A stretch of 8,361 nt of DNA from UBA2965 sp036526135 (GTDB lineage Bacteria; Pseudomonadota; Gammaproteobacteria; Pseudomonadales; Azotimanducaceae), in the NCBI GenBank assembly GCA_036526135.1, contig DATCZA010000027.1:1-8361 (forward strand). Direction: 5' to 3'. The notes under the pieces are model-generated. The model searched no databases and had not been told where the DNA came from. It was given only the letters and a program-made list of their open reading frames with translations. The position numbers were made by a program, and so were the translations under genes. Positions 1 to 6,958 of this stretch are shown piece after piece (within the stretch, counting starts at the first letter, position 1; each line of letters starts with the position of its first letter).

Positions 1-1
1 T

Positions 2-337
2 GGGGCGCCCATCCCAGTGCCCGATCTGTTACGTACCGAGATCAACGCAACCTGGGGCGACGGCTCCGTGATGGAGACCTGGATCCTGCCCAACGAGGTG
101 ATCGGTTCCATGGCCGAAGCGCTGATTTCGGTAGACTCCGCGGGGACGCCGCCGGTCAATGCGGAACTGCTGGACCGCCTGCCAGGCTTCGGGTACGGGG
201 GAGGGTGGTATCACGCGGGCAGCGTCGGGAGCATGACGAGTACTCATTACGGCGCGTGGTCTTTCTTGGTGCGCTACGACAGTTATGGACGGGCCGTGGT
301 GACCGTCTACGAGTGTGCCTACGCGTCCGTTTGCTGA
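2..337 (+). CDS. C-terminal part of an unidentified protein (5' end outside window), possibly serine hydrolase/beta-lactamase-like
   Basis: The reading frame is open from base 2 to a TGA at 335-337, so this is most likely the 3' end of a longer gene. A GTG at 17 could start a 106-residue protein, but no ribosome binding site is visible before it and the frame stays open upstream. The visible protein has no membrane segment. It ends in a glycine- and tyrosine-rich stretch (FGYGGGWYHAG near residues 57-67 counted from the GTG), followed by a beta-strand-like run (WSFLVRYDSYGRAVVTVYE) and two cysteines near the C terminus. A YGxGW-like element followed by a strand ending in AVVTVY faintly recalls the C-terminal end of class C beta-lactamase-family serine hydrolases. 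The catalytic SxxK and YxN motifs would lie outside the window, so this is only a guess. It converges on the P450 gene with a 19-bp gap. Confidence 0.55.
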   Translation, partial: GAPIPVPDLLRTEINATWGDGSVMETWILPNEVIGSMAEALISVDSAGTPPVNAELLDRLPGFGYGGGWYHAGSVGSMTSTHYGAWSFLVRYDSYGRAVVTVYECAYASVC

Positions 338-356
338 GAGAGCGCGTCCTCTTTGC

Positions 357-1679
357 CTACTGGGCCTTGGTGAATCTGAGGTGCAGTTCGAGGGTGCCCA
401 GCATGATGCCCGGCTGGTGCAGGAACGTGTTGTCAGGCGCGTACTCCAGGCTGTCGATACGATCCAGCAGACGGTTCCAGGCGATGATCTGCTCCAGCCG
501 GGAGATGCCCGCGCCGGGGCAGACGCGTGGGCCTGCCGAGAAGGTGAGGTGCCGGCTCGCCGCCTTGCGGTCCAGCTGCAGCTCGTAGGGGCACTCGAAC
601 TCTTGCTCGTCGATGTTGGCGGCAGCCCAACGAAGGTGAAGCATTGAGCCTTTTGGTACCTTGACGCCCTGAAAGACTTCGTCCTGGCTGGTAATGCGTG
701 TGGAAAGGCCCTGGGTGGGAGAGCGCAGGCGCATGGCTTCCTCGGTGAACTGACGCAGCTTTTCCCGGTCCTGCCTGATGGCGTCGAAGATGCCCTCGCG
801 CTCGCACAGCAGCTGGGCCTGCTCTTCCAACGCGTACTGGGTGGTCTCCAGCCCGCCGATCACCATGGCGTAAACGACCCCGTTGACCTCCATGTCGGTA
901 AGCTTGCGGCCGAGCGCTTTGTACTCCACCTGGGTGAGGAAGGAGATCATGTCGTCCTGGGGATCCTTTCGTTTCTCCTGAACTTTATCGAAGACGTACT
1001 CTTTGAAGCCGTCGAGCAGTTCGAACTGCTCCTTGATCTGCTCGTCCGTCAGGATGTTGCGGTGGCCTTTGCCGTAAACGAAGGGAGCGACCTGGGCATT
1101 ACCCCATTCCGCCAGGCGGGGGATGTCCTCCTCTGGGAATCCGAGCACGTTGGCCATCACCAACTGGGGAAGGGGGCGGGCGAACTCGGAGATGAACTCC
1201 ACCTCGCCCCTGTCGATCCAGTTGTCGATCAGGCGGTCGGCGCAGCGGGTGATCATCTCGGCGTTCCGATCTGCCCCCGGGCCGACCCACGGGTCCGTCA
1301 GCTCCTGGCGATGAGCCCGCCACAGCTCGATGGTCGGCCGCAGCGTCATCATCGAGATCATCATGGCGTTCGTGTACTCCATGTCATCCGGGTCCACGCC
1401 GGAGTCGATGAGCGCGTCCACGCCGAGGGAGAGGGTCGGCGGGAAACGCACCGGGTCCTTGACCACCATGGAGATGTCGTCGTACTTGGTCAGGATGTAG
1501 GCATCCGTGCCGGGCTGGAAGCCCTCGCCAGGAATCTTATGGACGGGCGCGTCCCGGTGCAGGATGTCGTAGGCCTCGTACCAGTGTTCCTGGGCGCCTT
1601 CGCCAAACAGGTCCACGTCTGCCAGGGTGACCGGGCATTTCATGGGGCTCAGGGTGTGGTTGGGTGTCTTTTCAGGCAT
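357..1679 (-). CDS. Cytochrome P450 monooxygenase (bacterial soluble class)
   Basis: This is a complete 440-residue P450, a usual length for soluble bacterial members, with no signal peptide or membrane anchor. P450s activate O2 with two electrons from a redox partner and insert one oxygen atom into the substrate. The I-helix oxygen-activation motif is GGLETT at 275-280, with the acid-alcohol pair E278/T279. The K-helix ExxR is E314-R317. The haem-binding loop FSAGPRVCPG spans 380-389, with axial ligand C387. Arg rather than the common His sits two residues before the Cys, which many P450s allow. The start chosen is the ATG at 1679; Met13 (1643) is an alternative, and neither has a convincing Shine-Dalgarno sequence. 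The gene diverges from the VOC gene over 177 bp. No ferredoxin or ferredoxin reductase gene is in the window, so electrons must come from proteins encoded elsewhere. The family is certain; the substrate is not known. Confidence 0.96.
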   Translation of the reverse strand: MPEKTPNHTLSPMKCPVTLADVDLFGEGAQEHWYEAYDILHRDAPVHKIPGEGFQPGTDAYILTKYDDISMVVKDPVRFPPTLSLGVDALIDSGVDPDDMEYTNAMMISMMTLRPTIELWRAHRQELTDPWVGPGADRNAEMITRCADRLIDNWIDRGEVEFISEFARPLPQLVMANVLGFPEEDIPRLAEWGNAQVAPFVYGKGHRNILTDEQIKEQFELLDGFKEYVFDKVQEKRKDPQDDMISFLTQVEYKALGRKLTDMEVNGVVYAMVIGGLETTQYALEEQAQLLCEREGIFDAIRQDREKLRQFTEEAMRLRSPTQGLSTRITSQDEVFQGVKVPKGSMLHLRWAAANIDEQEFECPYELQLDRKAASRHLTFSAGPRVCPGAGISRLEQIIAWNRLLDRIDSLEYAPDNTFLHQPGIMLGTLELHLRFTKAQ

Positions 1680-1720
1680 GTCGTGTCGTTCGTTTTTCTA
1701 GGGAAACGCTGTGTCCAGGG

Positions 1721-1741
1721 ACGCTCAGCATAGCGTGAGCG
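1721..1741. promoter_or_regulatory. Inverted repeat, candidate operator between P450 and VOC genes
   Basis: Two nested inverted repeats lie in the divergent gap. The first is ACGCTCAG/CATAGCGT at 1721-1736, whose halves match except at two inner positions. The second is CGCTCA-N8-TGAGCG, with arms at 1722-1727 and 1736-1741. They sit about 42 bp upstream of the P450 start and upstream of the putative VOC promoter. A dimeric repressor site is a reasonable reading, but the regulator is not in the window and chance is not excluded. Confidence 0.35.
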
Positions 1742-1759
1742 GAGGGTCAAATCGATCGT

Positions 1760-1789
1760 CTGTCATTCCCGCCGGTGCGGGCGTATATT
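1760..1789 (+). promoter_or_regulatory. Putative sigma-70-type promoter for the VOC gene
   Basis: A -10-like TATATT (1784-1789, five of six consensus positions) lies 18 bp after a -35-like CTGTCA (1760-1765, four of six). The spacer contains a perfect hairpin-type repeat CCCGC-CGGT-GCGGG (1768-1781). A second short repeat, GCGT-N6-ACGC (1781-1794), straddles the -10. Transcription would begin near 1796, giving a leader of roughly 60 nt before the ATG at 1857. Palindromes overlapping the promoter would suit control by a repressor. Confidence 0.4.
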
Positions 1790-1856
1790 CACGCGGTCAC
1801 CGTTTTTGCCGGCGCGCAGGCAGGTGAAGGCGAAGAGTCCGTTTTGGGGTTGAGTT

Positions 1857-2357
1857 ATGGGGACAGTCAATCGGGTTAATCACACCGGCATCAGCGTAGC
1901 GGACATGGAACGCTCGCTCGCGTTCTACCGGGATCTCCTGGGGCTCGAGCTGATTTTCGATTCGGACGTCGACGACGTCGTCGACCTCAATGCCGTGGTA
2001 GGGATGGAACGCGCCCGGGGCAGGGTGGCCTGGCTGCGCGCGGGCGACACCATGATCGAGCTGTGGCAATGGGATCACCCGCGAGGCCGGCCGCTGCCCA
2101 AAGACTACCGGCCGGCGGACAGAGGCGTGACCCATTTCGCGCTGGAGGTGGACGACGTCGATCAGCTCTGCGAGCGCATAGTGGATGCCGGATATCACGC
2201 CAATACCACGCCGAAAGATCTGGGCCTGCACAAGACGACGTACGTGCGGGGGCCGGACGATGAGATCATCGAGATACTCGAAGATCGTGCTACCGATGAG
2301 TGGCTGGCGCGGCTGACGGCCGAGGCCGAGGCAAGGCGTCGCGAGGGTGACGCGTAG
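1857..2357 (+). CDS. VOC-superfamily (glyoxalase/methylmalonyl-CoA epimerase-like) metalloprotein
   Basis: This is a complete 166-residue protein of the vicinal oxygen chelate fold. It has two beta-alpha-beta-beta-beta modules, about 5-72 and 88-142, and a charged helical tail (145-166). The four expected metal ligands are visible: H9 (in VNHTGI), E68 (in MIELW), H93 (in THFALEV) and E139 (in IIEIL). The family uses a divalent metal to stabilise enediolate-type intermediates in isomerases, epimerases, lyases and dioxygenases. The length fits glyoxalase I or methylmalonyl-CoA epimerase types rather than the roughly 300-residue type I extradiol ring-cleaving enzymes. A GGGG at 1846-1849 lies 7 nt before the ATG. 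The gene diverges from the P450 and converges with the FAD dehydrogenase 26 bp downstream. A role in the same catabolic pathway is inferred from position only; the exact reaction cannot be assigned. Confidence 0.9.
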   Translation: MGTVNRVNHTGISVADMERSLAFYRDLLGLELIFDSDVDDVVDLNAVVGMERARGRVAWLRAGDTMIELWQWDHPRGRPLPKDYRPADRGVTHFALEVDDVDQLCERIVDAGYHANTTPKDLGLHKTTYVRGPDDEIIEILEDRATDEWLARLTAEAEARRREGDA

Positions 2358-2367
2358 GCCGAATGTC

Positions 2368-2383
2368 CGCCCTGACCGGGGCG
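2368..2383. terminator. Small GC-rich hairpin between convergent genes, possible bidirectional terminator
   Basis: The sequence CGCCC-TGACCG-GGGCG forms a perfect 5-bp GC stem with a 6-nt loop, filling most of the 26-bp gap between the VOC stop (2357) and the FAD dehydrogenase stop (2384). On the plus strand it is followed by TCAGCTCTTTCC, only a modest pyrimidine tract. The position suits a terminator for both convergent genes, but the stem is short and lacks a clean U-run on either strand. Confidence 0.3.
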
Positions 2384-4018
2384 TCAGCTCTTTCCGACAG
2401 CCCGCCTTGCTGCATCGCGTCCCGCGAGAAATCCGAAGACCATGCCGGGCGCCAGCGTTCCGCCGGCGCCTCCGTAGGTCATGCCCATGGCCGAGGCCAT
2501 GACGTTGCCGGCGGCGTACAGCCCGCTGATGGTTTCGCCGTCCACGTTTTTCACCCTGGCGAGGCCGTCGGTTCTCGGGCCGCCCTTGGTGCCCAGCGCG
2601 CCGCTCCTGACCTCCACGGCGTAAAATGGGCCGGTGTCAACAGGGCCCAGCGTCGCGGCCGGCGTGCCTTTCTCCCAGGGATCGCCCCACCAGGTGTCGT
2701 GGGCACTCTCGCCGCGGTGGAAGTCCGGATCGCGGCCTTCCGCCACGTTGCCGTTCCACTGTGCCACCGTCTTGTCCAGCCCGTCGGCATCGATGCCGAG
2801 CTGGGCAGCCAGCGCTCGCAGAGTGGGCGCGTTGGCTACCCAGTTGGCGGCGGGCGCCCCCGGCGGGGTGCCGATGAAGCCGTAGGTGTCCAGATGTTTC
2901 TGGTCGAAGATGAACCAGCAGGGCAGGTTGGCGTAGTCGAAGCGCGCCACGTCCTGCTCGTGAAAGGCGGCCCCGAACGCGTTGTAGTTGGCCGCCTCGT
3001 TGGTGAAACGGCGGCCGGCCCGATTGACCATTATCGACCGGGGCCGCGCGCGCTCGGATGCGAACAGGTGCTGGTGCGGGCGGCCGTCGCCGCGGTCACC
3101 GGGGATCTCCACCGCGGGCATCCACCAGGCCTCGCGCATGTTGCCCAGCGCAGCGCCGATGCGCATGCTCATGGTCAACCCGTCACCCTCGTTGGTAGGC
3201 ACGGATACCGGGCTGGTCATCGGTCCGCGCAGAAAAGTCCGGACCAGGTCGTGGTTCCACTCGAAACCGCCCGTCGCCAGCACCACGCCGCCGCGGGCGG
3301 AAAACTCAAACGGGCCGTCGGGGCCTTCGCCCGCGACGCCCTTCACCGAGCCGTCCTCCACCAGCAGGCGCATGGCCCGGAACCCCGTTCTTACCGTGAT
3401 GTTCCGCTCGAGGCACCCCTTGAACAGTCGTCCCATCAGCGCCTGGCCGCAACCCCGCTCGTCGCGCTCGGCCCGGCGGGCCCGCTCTTCCTCTGGGACC
3501 TCGATGGGCACCGCGCGACCCAGGTTGGATTCTTCCATCGTGATGGGCGCGGTGCCGTAGTTGTAGCCCACGGTGACCAGATCGCGGTGCGCTTCGAGCG
3601 TTTCGTAGGCAAACAGCGGGCACTCCAGGGAACGTCCGCCGCCCGGCTTTCCGCCGGGGTGCTCCGGGTGGTAGTCGGGAAAGTCCGGTACCAGCTGAAA
3701 CTGAACGGGAGTGTTGGACTCCATCCAGGCGACCATTTCCGGGCCTGTGTCCACGAAGGCCTCGGCGAGGTCGGGGTCGATGAGATCGTGAGACAGGGCC
3801 GATAGATACGTGAGCGCTTCTTCTCTGGAGTCTTCGATGCCGGCAGCGCGCATGTGATGGTTGCAGGGGATCCAGATCATGCCGCCGGACCACGCGCTGG
3901 TCCCGCCGACCTTGTCCGATTTTTCGAGCACCAGAACGTCTGCCCCGTGGCCGTGTGCCGCTAGAGCGGCGGTCAGGCCGGCGGCTCCGGTGCCCAGCAC
4001 GATGACGTCTGCTTCCAT
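2384..4018 (-). CDS. FAD-dependent dehydrogenase, 3-ketosteroid Delta1-dehydrogenase-like (fumarate reductase flavoprotein family)
   Basis: This is a complete 544-residue flavoprotein. The N-terminal dinucleotide motif GTGAAG is at 9-14, E32 lies at the end of the second strand (FAD ribose contact), and VGGTSAWSGG spans 37-46. The C-terminal FAD segment includes GLYAAGNV (499-506) and the YGGAGGTLAPG stretch (515-525). KstD enzymes remove hydrogens from C1 and C2 of 3-ketosteroids with FAD as acceptor. By my own motif matching, Y515 and G519 fit the Tyr487/Gly491 pair of Rhodococcus KstD1. Y116 (in PDYHPEHPGG) and Y345 (in NEAANYNAFG) are plausible matches to Tyr119 and Tyr318. The frame is open upstream to 4174, but the ATG at 4018 has GGAGG (4024-4028) 5 nt before it and directly precedes the FAD fold. 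The gene is 16 bp downstream of the nitroreductase and probably co-transcribed. Other ring dehydrogenases or urocanate/fumarate reductase-like enzymes are alternatives. Confidence 0.9.
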   Translation of the reverse strand: MEADVIVLGTGAAGLTAALAAHGHGADVLVLEKSDKVGGTSAWSGGMIWIPCNHHMRAAGIEDSREEALTYLSALSHDLIDPDLAEAFVDTGPEMVAWMESNTPVQFQLVPDFPDYHPEHPGGKPGGGRSLECPLFAYETLEAHRDLVTVGYNYGTAPITMEESNLGRAVPIEVPEEERARRAERDERGCGQALMGRLFKGCLERNITVRTGFRAMRLLVEDGSVKGVAGEGPDGPFEFSARGGVVLATGGFEWNHDLVRTFLRGPMTSPVSVPTNEGDGLTMSMRIGAALGNMREAWWMPAVEIPGDRGDGRPHQHLFASERARPRSIMVNRAGRRFTNEAANYNAFGAAFHEQDVARFDYANLPCWFIFDQKHLDTYGFIGTPPGAPAANWVANAPTLRALAAQLGIDADGLDKTVAQWNGNVAEGRDPDFHRGESAHDTWWGDPWEKGTPAATLGPVDTGPFYAVEVRSGALGTKGGPRTDGLARVKNVDGETISGLYAAGNVMASAMGMTYGGAGGTLAPGMVFGFLAGRDAARRAVGKS

Positions 4019-4023
4019 CGATA

Positions 4024-4028
4024 CCTCC
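4024..4028 (-). promoter_or_regulatory. Shine-Dalgarno that fixes the FAD dehydrogenase start
   Basis: CCTCC on the plus strand reads GGAGG on the coding strand, 5 nt before the ATG at 4018. It rules in this start over the 52-residue-longer frame beginning at 4174, which would overlap the nitroreductase gene by 140 bp and add only a low-complexity Pro/Arg-rich segment. Confidence 0.85.
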
Positions 4029-4034
4029 ACTCGG

Positions 4035-4754
4035 TCAGGTGGGTTTTCGCTTTGGGGGGCCCGCGCTGGTGTAACGGGTTCCCGGAGGGTCCTCGGCCCA
4101 GGCGGGCGGTGTGCCCCACTCATCCCCGTAGACGAGCTCGCGCATGGGTCTTCGCCGGACGGGACCGTGGGCACCCCGTGGTCTACCCAGGGTCACGGTG
4201 GCGGCGATGAACACCTCTTCAGGAATACCAAGCAGGGCCTTCAGCTGCGCGTCCACGGCGCCATGGAAGCCCGTGATGACGCCACCGTAGCCCAGTGCCC
4301 TGGCTGCAAGCAGCAGGTTCTGCACAGCGGGGTACACCGAAGCGCCTTCCATGGGCGTGGGCGCCCGGTAGCGTACCAGGCAGGGTAGCACCAGCACGGG
4401 AACCCGGTCGAACTCGTCCACGTAGGACTGCATGGTGCGGGCCATGCGCGCTTTCGGGGAGCTCTCGTCGGCGCCCGAGCCCTGGTCGTAACCGTCGTTG
4501 CGGCGCTTGTCCGACCACATGCTTCGCGCCGCAGAGCCGATCAGGCGTTTGGCTTCTTTCGCCTTGGGGCTGTCGGTCAGAACCACGAAGCGGAACGGCT
4601 GCCGGTTGGAGCCGCTCGGCCCGCGAGTGGCGGCAAACAGGATGTCGCGCAGCGCTTCGTCGGGAATGGGCTCGTCTAAGTACCGGCGGATGGCCCTCGT
4701 GGTGGCGATACCTTCCAGCAGGCCGATGGCGGCGGGCGTGGCGTCGGCGGACAT
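4035..4754 (-). CDS. Nitroreductase-family flavoprotein (FMN-dependent oxidoreductase)
   Basis: This is a 239-residue protein of the NfsB/NOX-like fold, which usually forms FMN-binding homodimers using NAD(P)H. FMN-contact regions are visible: TTRAIRRY at 18-25, GPSGSNRQPFRFVVL at 45-59 (with S47, N50, Q52 and P53), the helix around ASVYPAVQNLLLAARALGYG at 138-157 leading to GGVITGF, and GRPRG at 190-194. The start is the ATG at 4754, with AGGAA (4761-4765) 6 nt before it. A GTG at 4784 would add 10 residues but has no such site. The C-terminal tail after 205 is Pro-rich and variable. Despite the family name, members reduce or oxidise many substrates, including quinones, enones and flavins, so the real reaction is open. 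It lies between the molybdenum hydroxylase genes and the FAD dehydrogenase on the same strand, which suggests a redox step in the same pathway. Confidence 0.93.
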   Translation of the reverse strand: MSADATPAAIGLLEGIATTRAIRRYLDEPIPDEALRDILFAATRGPSGSNRQPFRFVVLTDSPKAKEAKRLIGSAARSMWSDKRRNDGYDQGSGADESSPKARMARTMQSYVDEFDRVPVLVLPCLVRYRAPTPMEGASVYPAVQNLLLAARALGYGGVITGFHGAVDAQLKALLGIPEEVFIAATVTLGRPRGAHGPVRRRPMRELVYGDEWGTPPAWAEDPPGTRYTSAGPPKRKPT

Positions 4755-4760
4755 TGTGAG

Positions 4761-4765
4761 TTCCT
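4761..4765 (-). promoter_or_regulatory. Shine-Dalgarno that decides the nitroreductase start
   Basis: TTCCT on the plus strand reads AGGAA on the coding strand, 6 nt before the ATG at 4754. This favours that start over the GTG at 4784. Confidence 0.7.
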
Positions 4766-4787
4766 GATGGACGTGCGGCGGCACTCG

Positions 4788-4793
4788 ATTATG
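4788..4793 (-). promoter_or_regulatory. Possible -10 element upstream of the nitroreductase
   Basis: The coding strand reads CATAAT (five of six matches to TATAAT) in the 83-bp gap between the molybdopterin subunit stop and the nitroreductase start. No good -35 hexamer lies at 16-18 bp. It may allow the nitroreductase and FAD dehydrogenase genes to be expressed separately from the molybdenum hydroxylase, but the call is weak. Confidence 0.2.
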
Positions 4794-4837
4794 GTGTAGA
4801 AGAGATGGGGAACATAGTAGCTCACGGCGCCCCAGCG

Positions 4838-6958
4838 CTACTCGGCGGCCGCGCGTCGCAAGGCCTCGGCGGTGAACGGTATGTCCCGGACCCTTACGCC
4901 GGCGGCGTTGCCTATCGCGTTGGCGATCGCCGCCGGCGTCGGGCCGGTGCTGGCTTCTCCGGCTCCCAGCGCGGGTTCGTGGCGCCGGTCGATGAGATGG
5001 GTCTCGATTTCCGGAATCTCGCTGAAAGTGATGATGGGGTAGCTCTCCCAGTCCCGGCTGGCGACGCCGTTCTGGTCCCAGTCGACCTGCTCTTTCAGCG
5101 CCCAGCTGGCGGCCTGGATGAACCCGCCTTCCAACTGGTTTCTCAGCCCGTCCGGATCGATGACGAGCCCCGCGTCGGCCACGATCAGGGCCCGCTTGAG
5201 CGATACGCGGGCGTCGTCGAGAACGTCGACGTCAACCAGCAGGCCCACATACGCCTGCCGGCTCTTGTATCGGGCCATAGCGATCCCCCGCCCGCCGCCG
5301 GCGGGGTCAGGCGCACGTTCGCGCAATGTCTCGAGCACCTCCCGGGCGCGGGGATCGCGCAGGTGAGCGAGGCGGAAGTCGAACGGATCGCGGCCGGCGG
5401 CGCCCGCGCACTCGTCCATGAAGGACTCGATGGCGAAGACGTTGGCAAAGGCACCCAGGCTTCGGGTAGAGGACGTCCGCAGGGGCCCGTCGGCCACGAA
5501 GTGCTTGACGAGGCGCTGATCCGGGAAGTCGTAGATGGGCTGCAGATTCCGGTGAATGCCCGCCTCGGGAAACATGAGCGGCTCCCTCGGCACCGGCGGG
5601 ATTGGCGATGACAGCCACCACGCCGACTGCAGATTGCTGTGTCCCGGGCTCGGCCGCGGGCGGCCCATGTGGGTGAGGCCGAACGCCTGGTGGTCCCAGT
5701 GCAGAATCTGCCCGCGATCGTCGAGGCTCGCGGTCATCTCGATGACGGTGGCGGGCGCGTATGGTTCAAAGCCATGCTCGTCTGCTCGCGTCCATTTGGT
5801 GAGCACCGGCCGTGGCGTCACGGCTCGCGCCAGCAGGGCGGCGTCCAGAGCGACGTCGTCGGCACCGTTGTGCCCGTAGCAGCCCGCTCCTTCGGCGTGC
5901 ACGACCCGAACGCTGTCCTCGGCCATGCCGAGCACGTCCGCCAGGGCGATCTTCAGCAGCTCGACGCCTTGGCTGTGGGAGTACACGGTGAGGCGTCCGG
6001 ACTCGAGCTGGGCCAGGGCTGCGGACGGACCGATGGATCCGTGCATCTGGAACGGGCGCGTGTACGTTGCGCTCAAGCGCTTGGCGGTCCCCCGGATCTC
6101 GGGTGCCGGCGGGACCGGCTCGGCTACCGGCCCGCCGTGGATGACGGGGAAGCTGGCCGCGACGTTCTCCCTGAGATGGGCGGCCATCTGGGAGGGCAGC
6201 GGCGAAAGGGGCGCCCTGTGCCAGGTGCACTGCGCCGAGAGACGCTCGGCGGCGCGCACGGCCTGCTCCTCCCGTTCGGCCACCACCCCGACGAAGCTGC
6301 CGTCCCTGACAACGGCGACGAGCCCGGGTGCCTGGAAGTCATCGGGAAAACGTTCCAGCCTGGCGCCCGGCAAGGGCGGCTTCACCAGCCGGCCGTGCAG
6401 CATGTCGGGCAGGCTCATGTCGTGGACGAAGGCGGGATGGCCGAGCACCTTTGCCGGCAGATCCAGCCGCTGTGCCGGGCGGCCGACTACCCGGTAACTG
6501 TCGGGGTTCTTGAGCGGCAGGGGTTCCTGAATCTCCACGGAGAACAGATCGTCGTAGGGCAGGGACCAGTAGTCCGTTCGCTGGTTTGTCAAAGAGGACG
6601 TTACGGTTCCGTCCTCCACGTCCAGAGAGTCCCGGGGCACGCCGAGAACTGCGGCCGCGGCGTCGAGAAGTTTCGCCCGAGCCGTTGCGCACGCGACACG
6701 GATGGCGCCGCCGCTGTCCTCGACGGAGAGGCTTCCCGCTGTGATGAGCTCGTTCGGCGTGAGAGCGGTGTCTGCCGTCCGAACGCGAACGCGGTACAGC
6801 GCGACGTCCAGTTCATCCGCCGCAATCATGGCCAGCGCCGTTTTTATTCCCTGTCCTATCTCCACCTTCCCTGTGCAGATCGCCACGCTTCCGTCCGGGT
6901 CGAGACGCAGCCATCGGTCCAGCCGTGGCGTTCGCGCCAGGGATGGGGGCAGTGTCAT
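4838..6958 (-). CDS. Molybdopterin-binding large subunit of an xanthine dehydrogenase-family hydroxylase (IorB/NicB-like)
   Basis: This is a complete 706-residue catalytic subunit. The family hydroxylates aldehydes or N-heterocycles using oxygen from water, and IorB/NicB-type members usually carry molybdopterin cytosine dinucleotide. The N-terminal segment has TPRLDRWLR (10-18) and GKVEIGQGI (30-38). An alpha/beta hammerhead-like region lies near 165-245, followed by the cofactor-binding region with HSQGVELLK (328-336) and GCYGHNGADD (359-368), and RSLGAFANVFAIESFMDE (499-516). E668 in GAGEASTGPTP is the expected catalytic Glu. Putting one cofactor segment before the hammerhead is typical of the isoquinoline oxidoreductase/nicotinate dehydrogenase branch. 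No twin-arginine signal is present, so the enzyme is predicted cytoplasmic. The ATG at 6958 overlaps the stop of the [2Fe-2S] subunit as ATGA, indicating translational coupling. The frame is open to 7219, but that part runs in another frame over the [2Fe-2S] gene. There is no C-terminal cytochrome extension. The substrate is unknown. Confidence 0.94.
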   Translation of the reverse strand: MTLPPSLARTPRLDRWLRLDPDGSVAICTGKVEIGQGIKTALAMIAADELDVALYRVRVRTADTALTPNELITAGSLSVEDSGGAIRVACATARAKLLDAAAAVLGVPRDSLDVEDGTVTSSLTNQRTDYWSLPYDDLFSVEIQEPLPLKNPDSYRVVGRPAQRLDLPAKVLGHPAFVHDMSLPDMLHGRLVKPPLPGARLERFPDDFQAPGLVAVVRDGSFVGVVAEREEQAVRAAERLSAQCTWHRAPLSPLPSQMAAHLRENVAASFPVIHGGPVAEPVPPAPEIRGTAKRLSATYTRPFQMHGSIGPSAALAQLESGRLTVYSHSQGVELLKIALADVLGMAEDSVRVVHAEGAGCYGHNGADDVALDAALLARAVTPRPVLTKWTRADEHGFEPYAPATVIEMTASLDDRGQILHWDHQAFGLTHMGRPRPSPGHSNLQSAWWLSSPIPPVPREPLMFPEAGIHRNLQPIYDFPDQRLVKHFVADGPLRTSSTRSLGAFANVFAIESFMDECAGAAGRDPFDFRLAHLRDPRAREVLETLRERAPDPAGGGRGIAMARYKSRQAYVGLLVDVDVLDDARVSLKRALIVADAGLVIDPDGLRNQLEGGFIQAASWALKEQVDWDQNGVASRDWESYPIITFSEIPEIETHLIDRRHEPALGAGEASTGPTPAAIANAIGNAAGVRVRDIPFTAEALRRAAAE

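Noticed and set aside
336..354. Weak AGAG...CTCT hairpin followed by TT between the first two convergent genes
   Set aside because: The stem has only four weak pairs and no real T-run, so it is not a supportable terminator.
1965..1985. Repeated GTCGAC/GACGTC-like units resembling a tandem or palindromic DNA site
   Set aside because: They are inside the VOC coding region and simply encode the Asp/Val run DVDDVVD in GC-rich codons.
2363..3805. 480-codon open frame on the plus strand opposite the FAD dehydrogenase
   Set aside because: It lies antisense to a gene with clear FAD motifs and a good ribosome binding site. Its translation shows no recognisable domain, as expected of a shadow frame in GC-rich DNA.
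4019..4174. 52-residue N-terminal extension of the FAD dehydrogenase, considered as a possible signal peptide
   Set aside because: It has no hydrophobic core or twin-arginine motif and overlaps the nitroreductase. The GGAGG before 4018 explains the start.
4816..4842. AGTAGC-N15-GCTACT inverted repeat near the end of the molybdopterin subunit gene
   Set aside because: Arms of six with a long loop and no T-tract, partly inside the coding end. It is likely chance and too weak to call a terminator.
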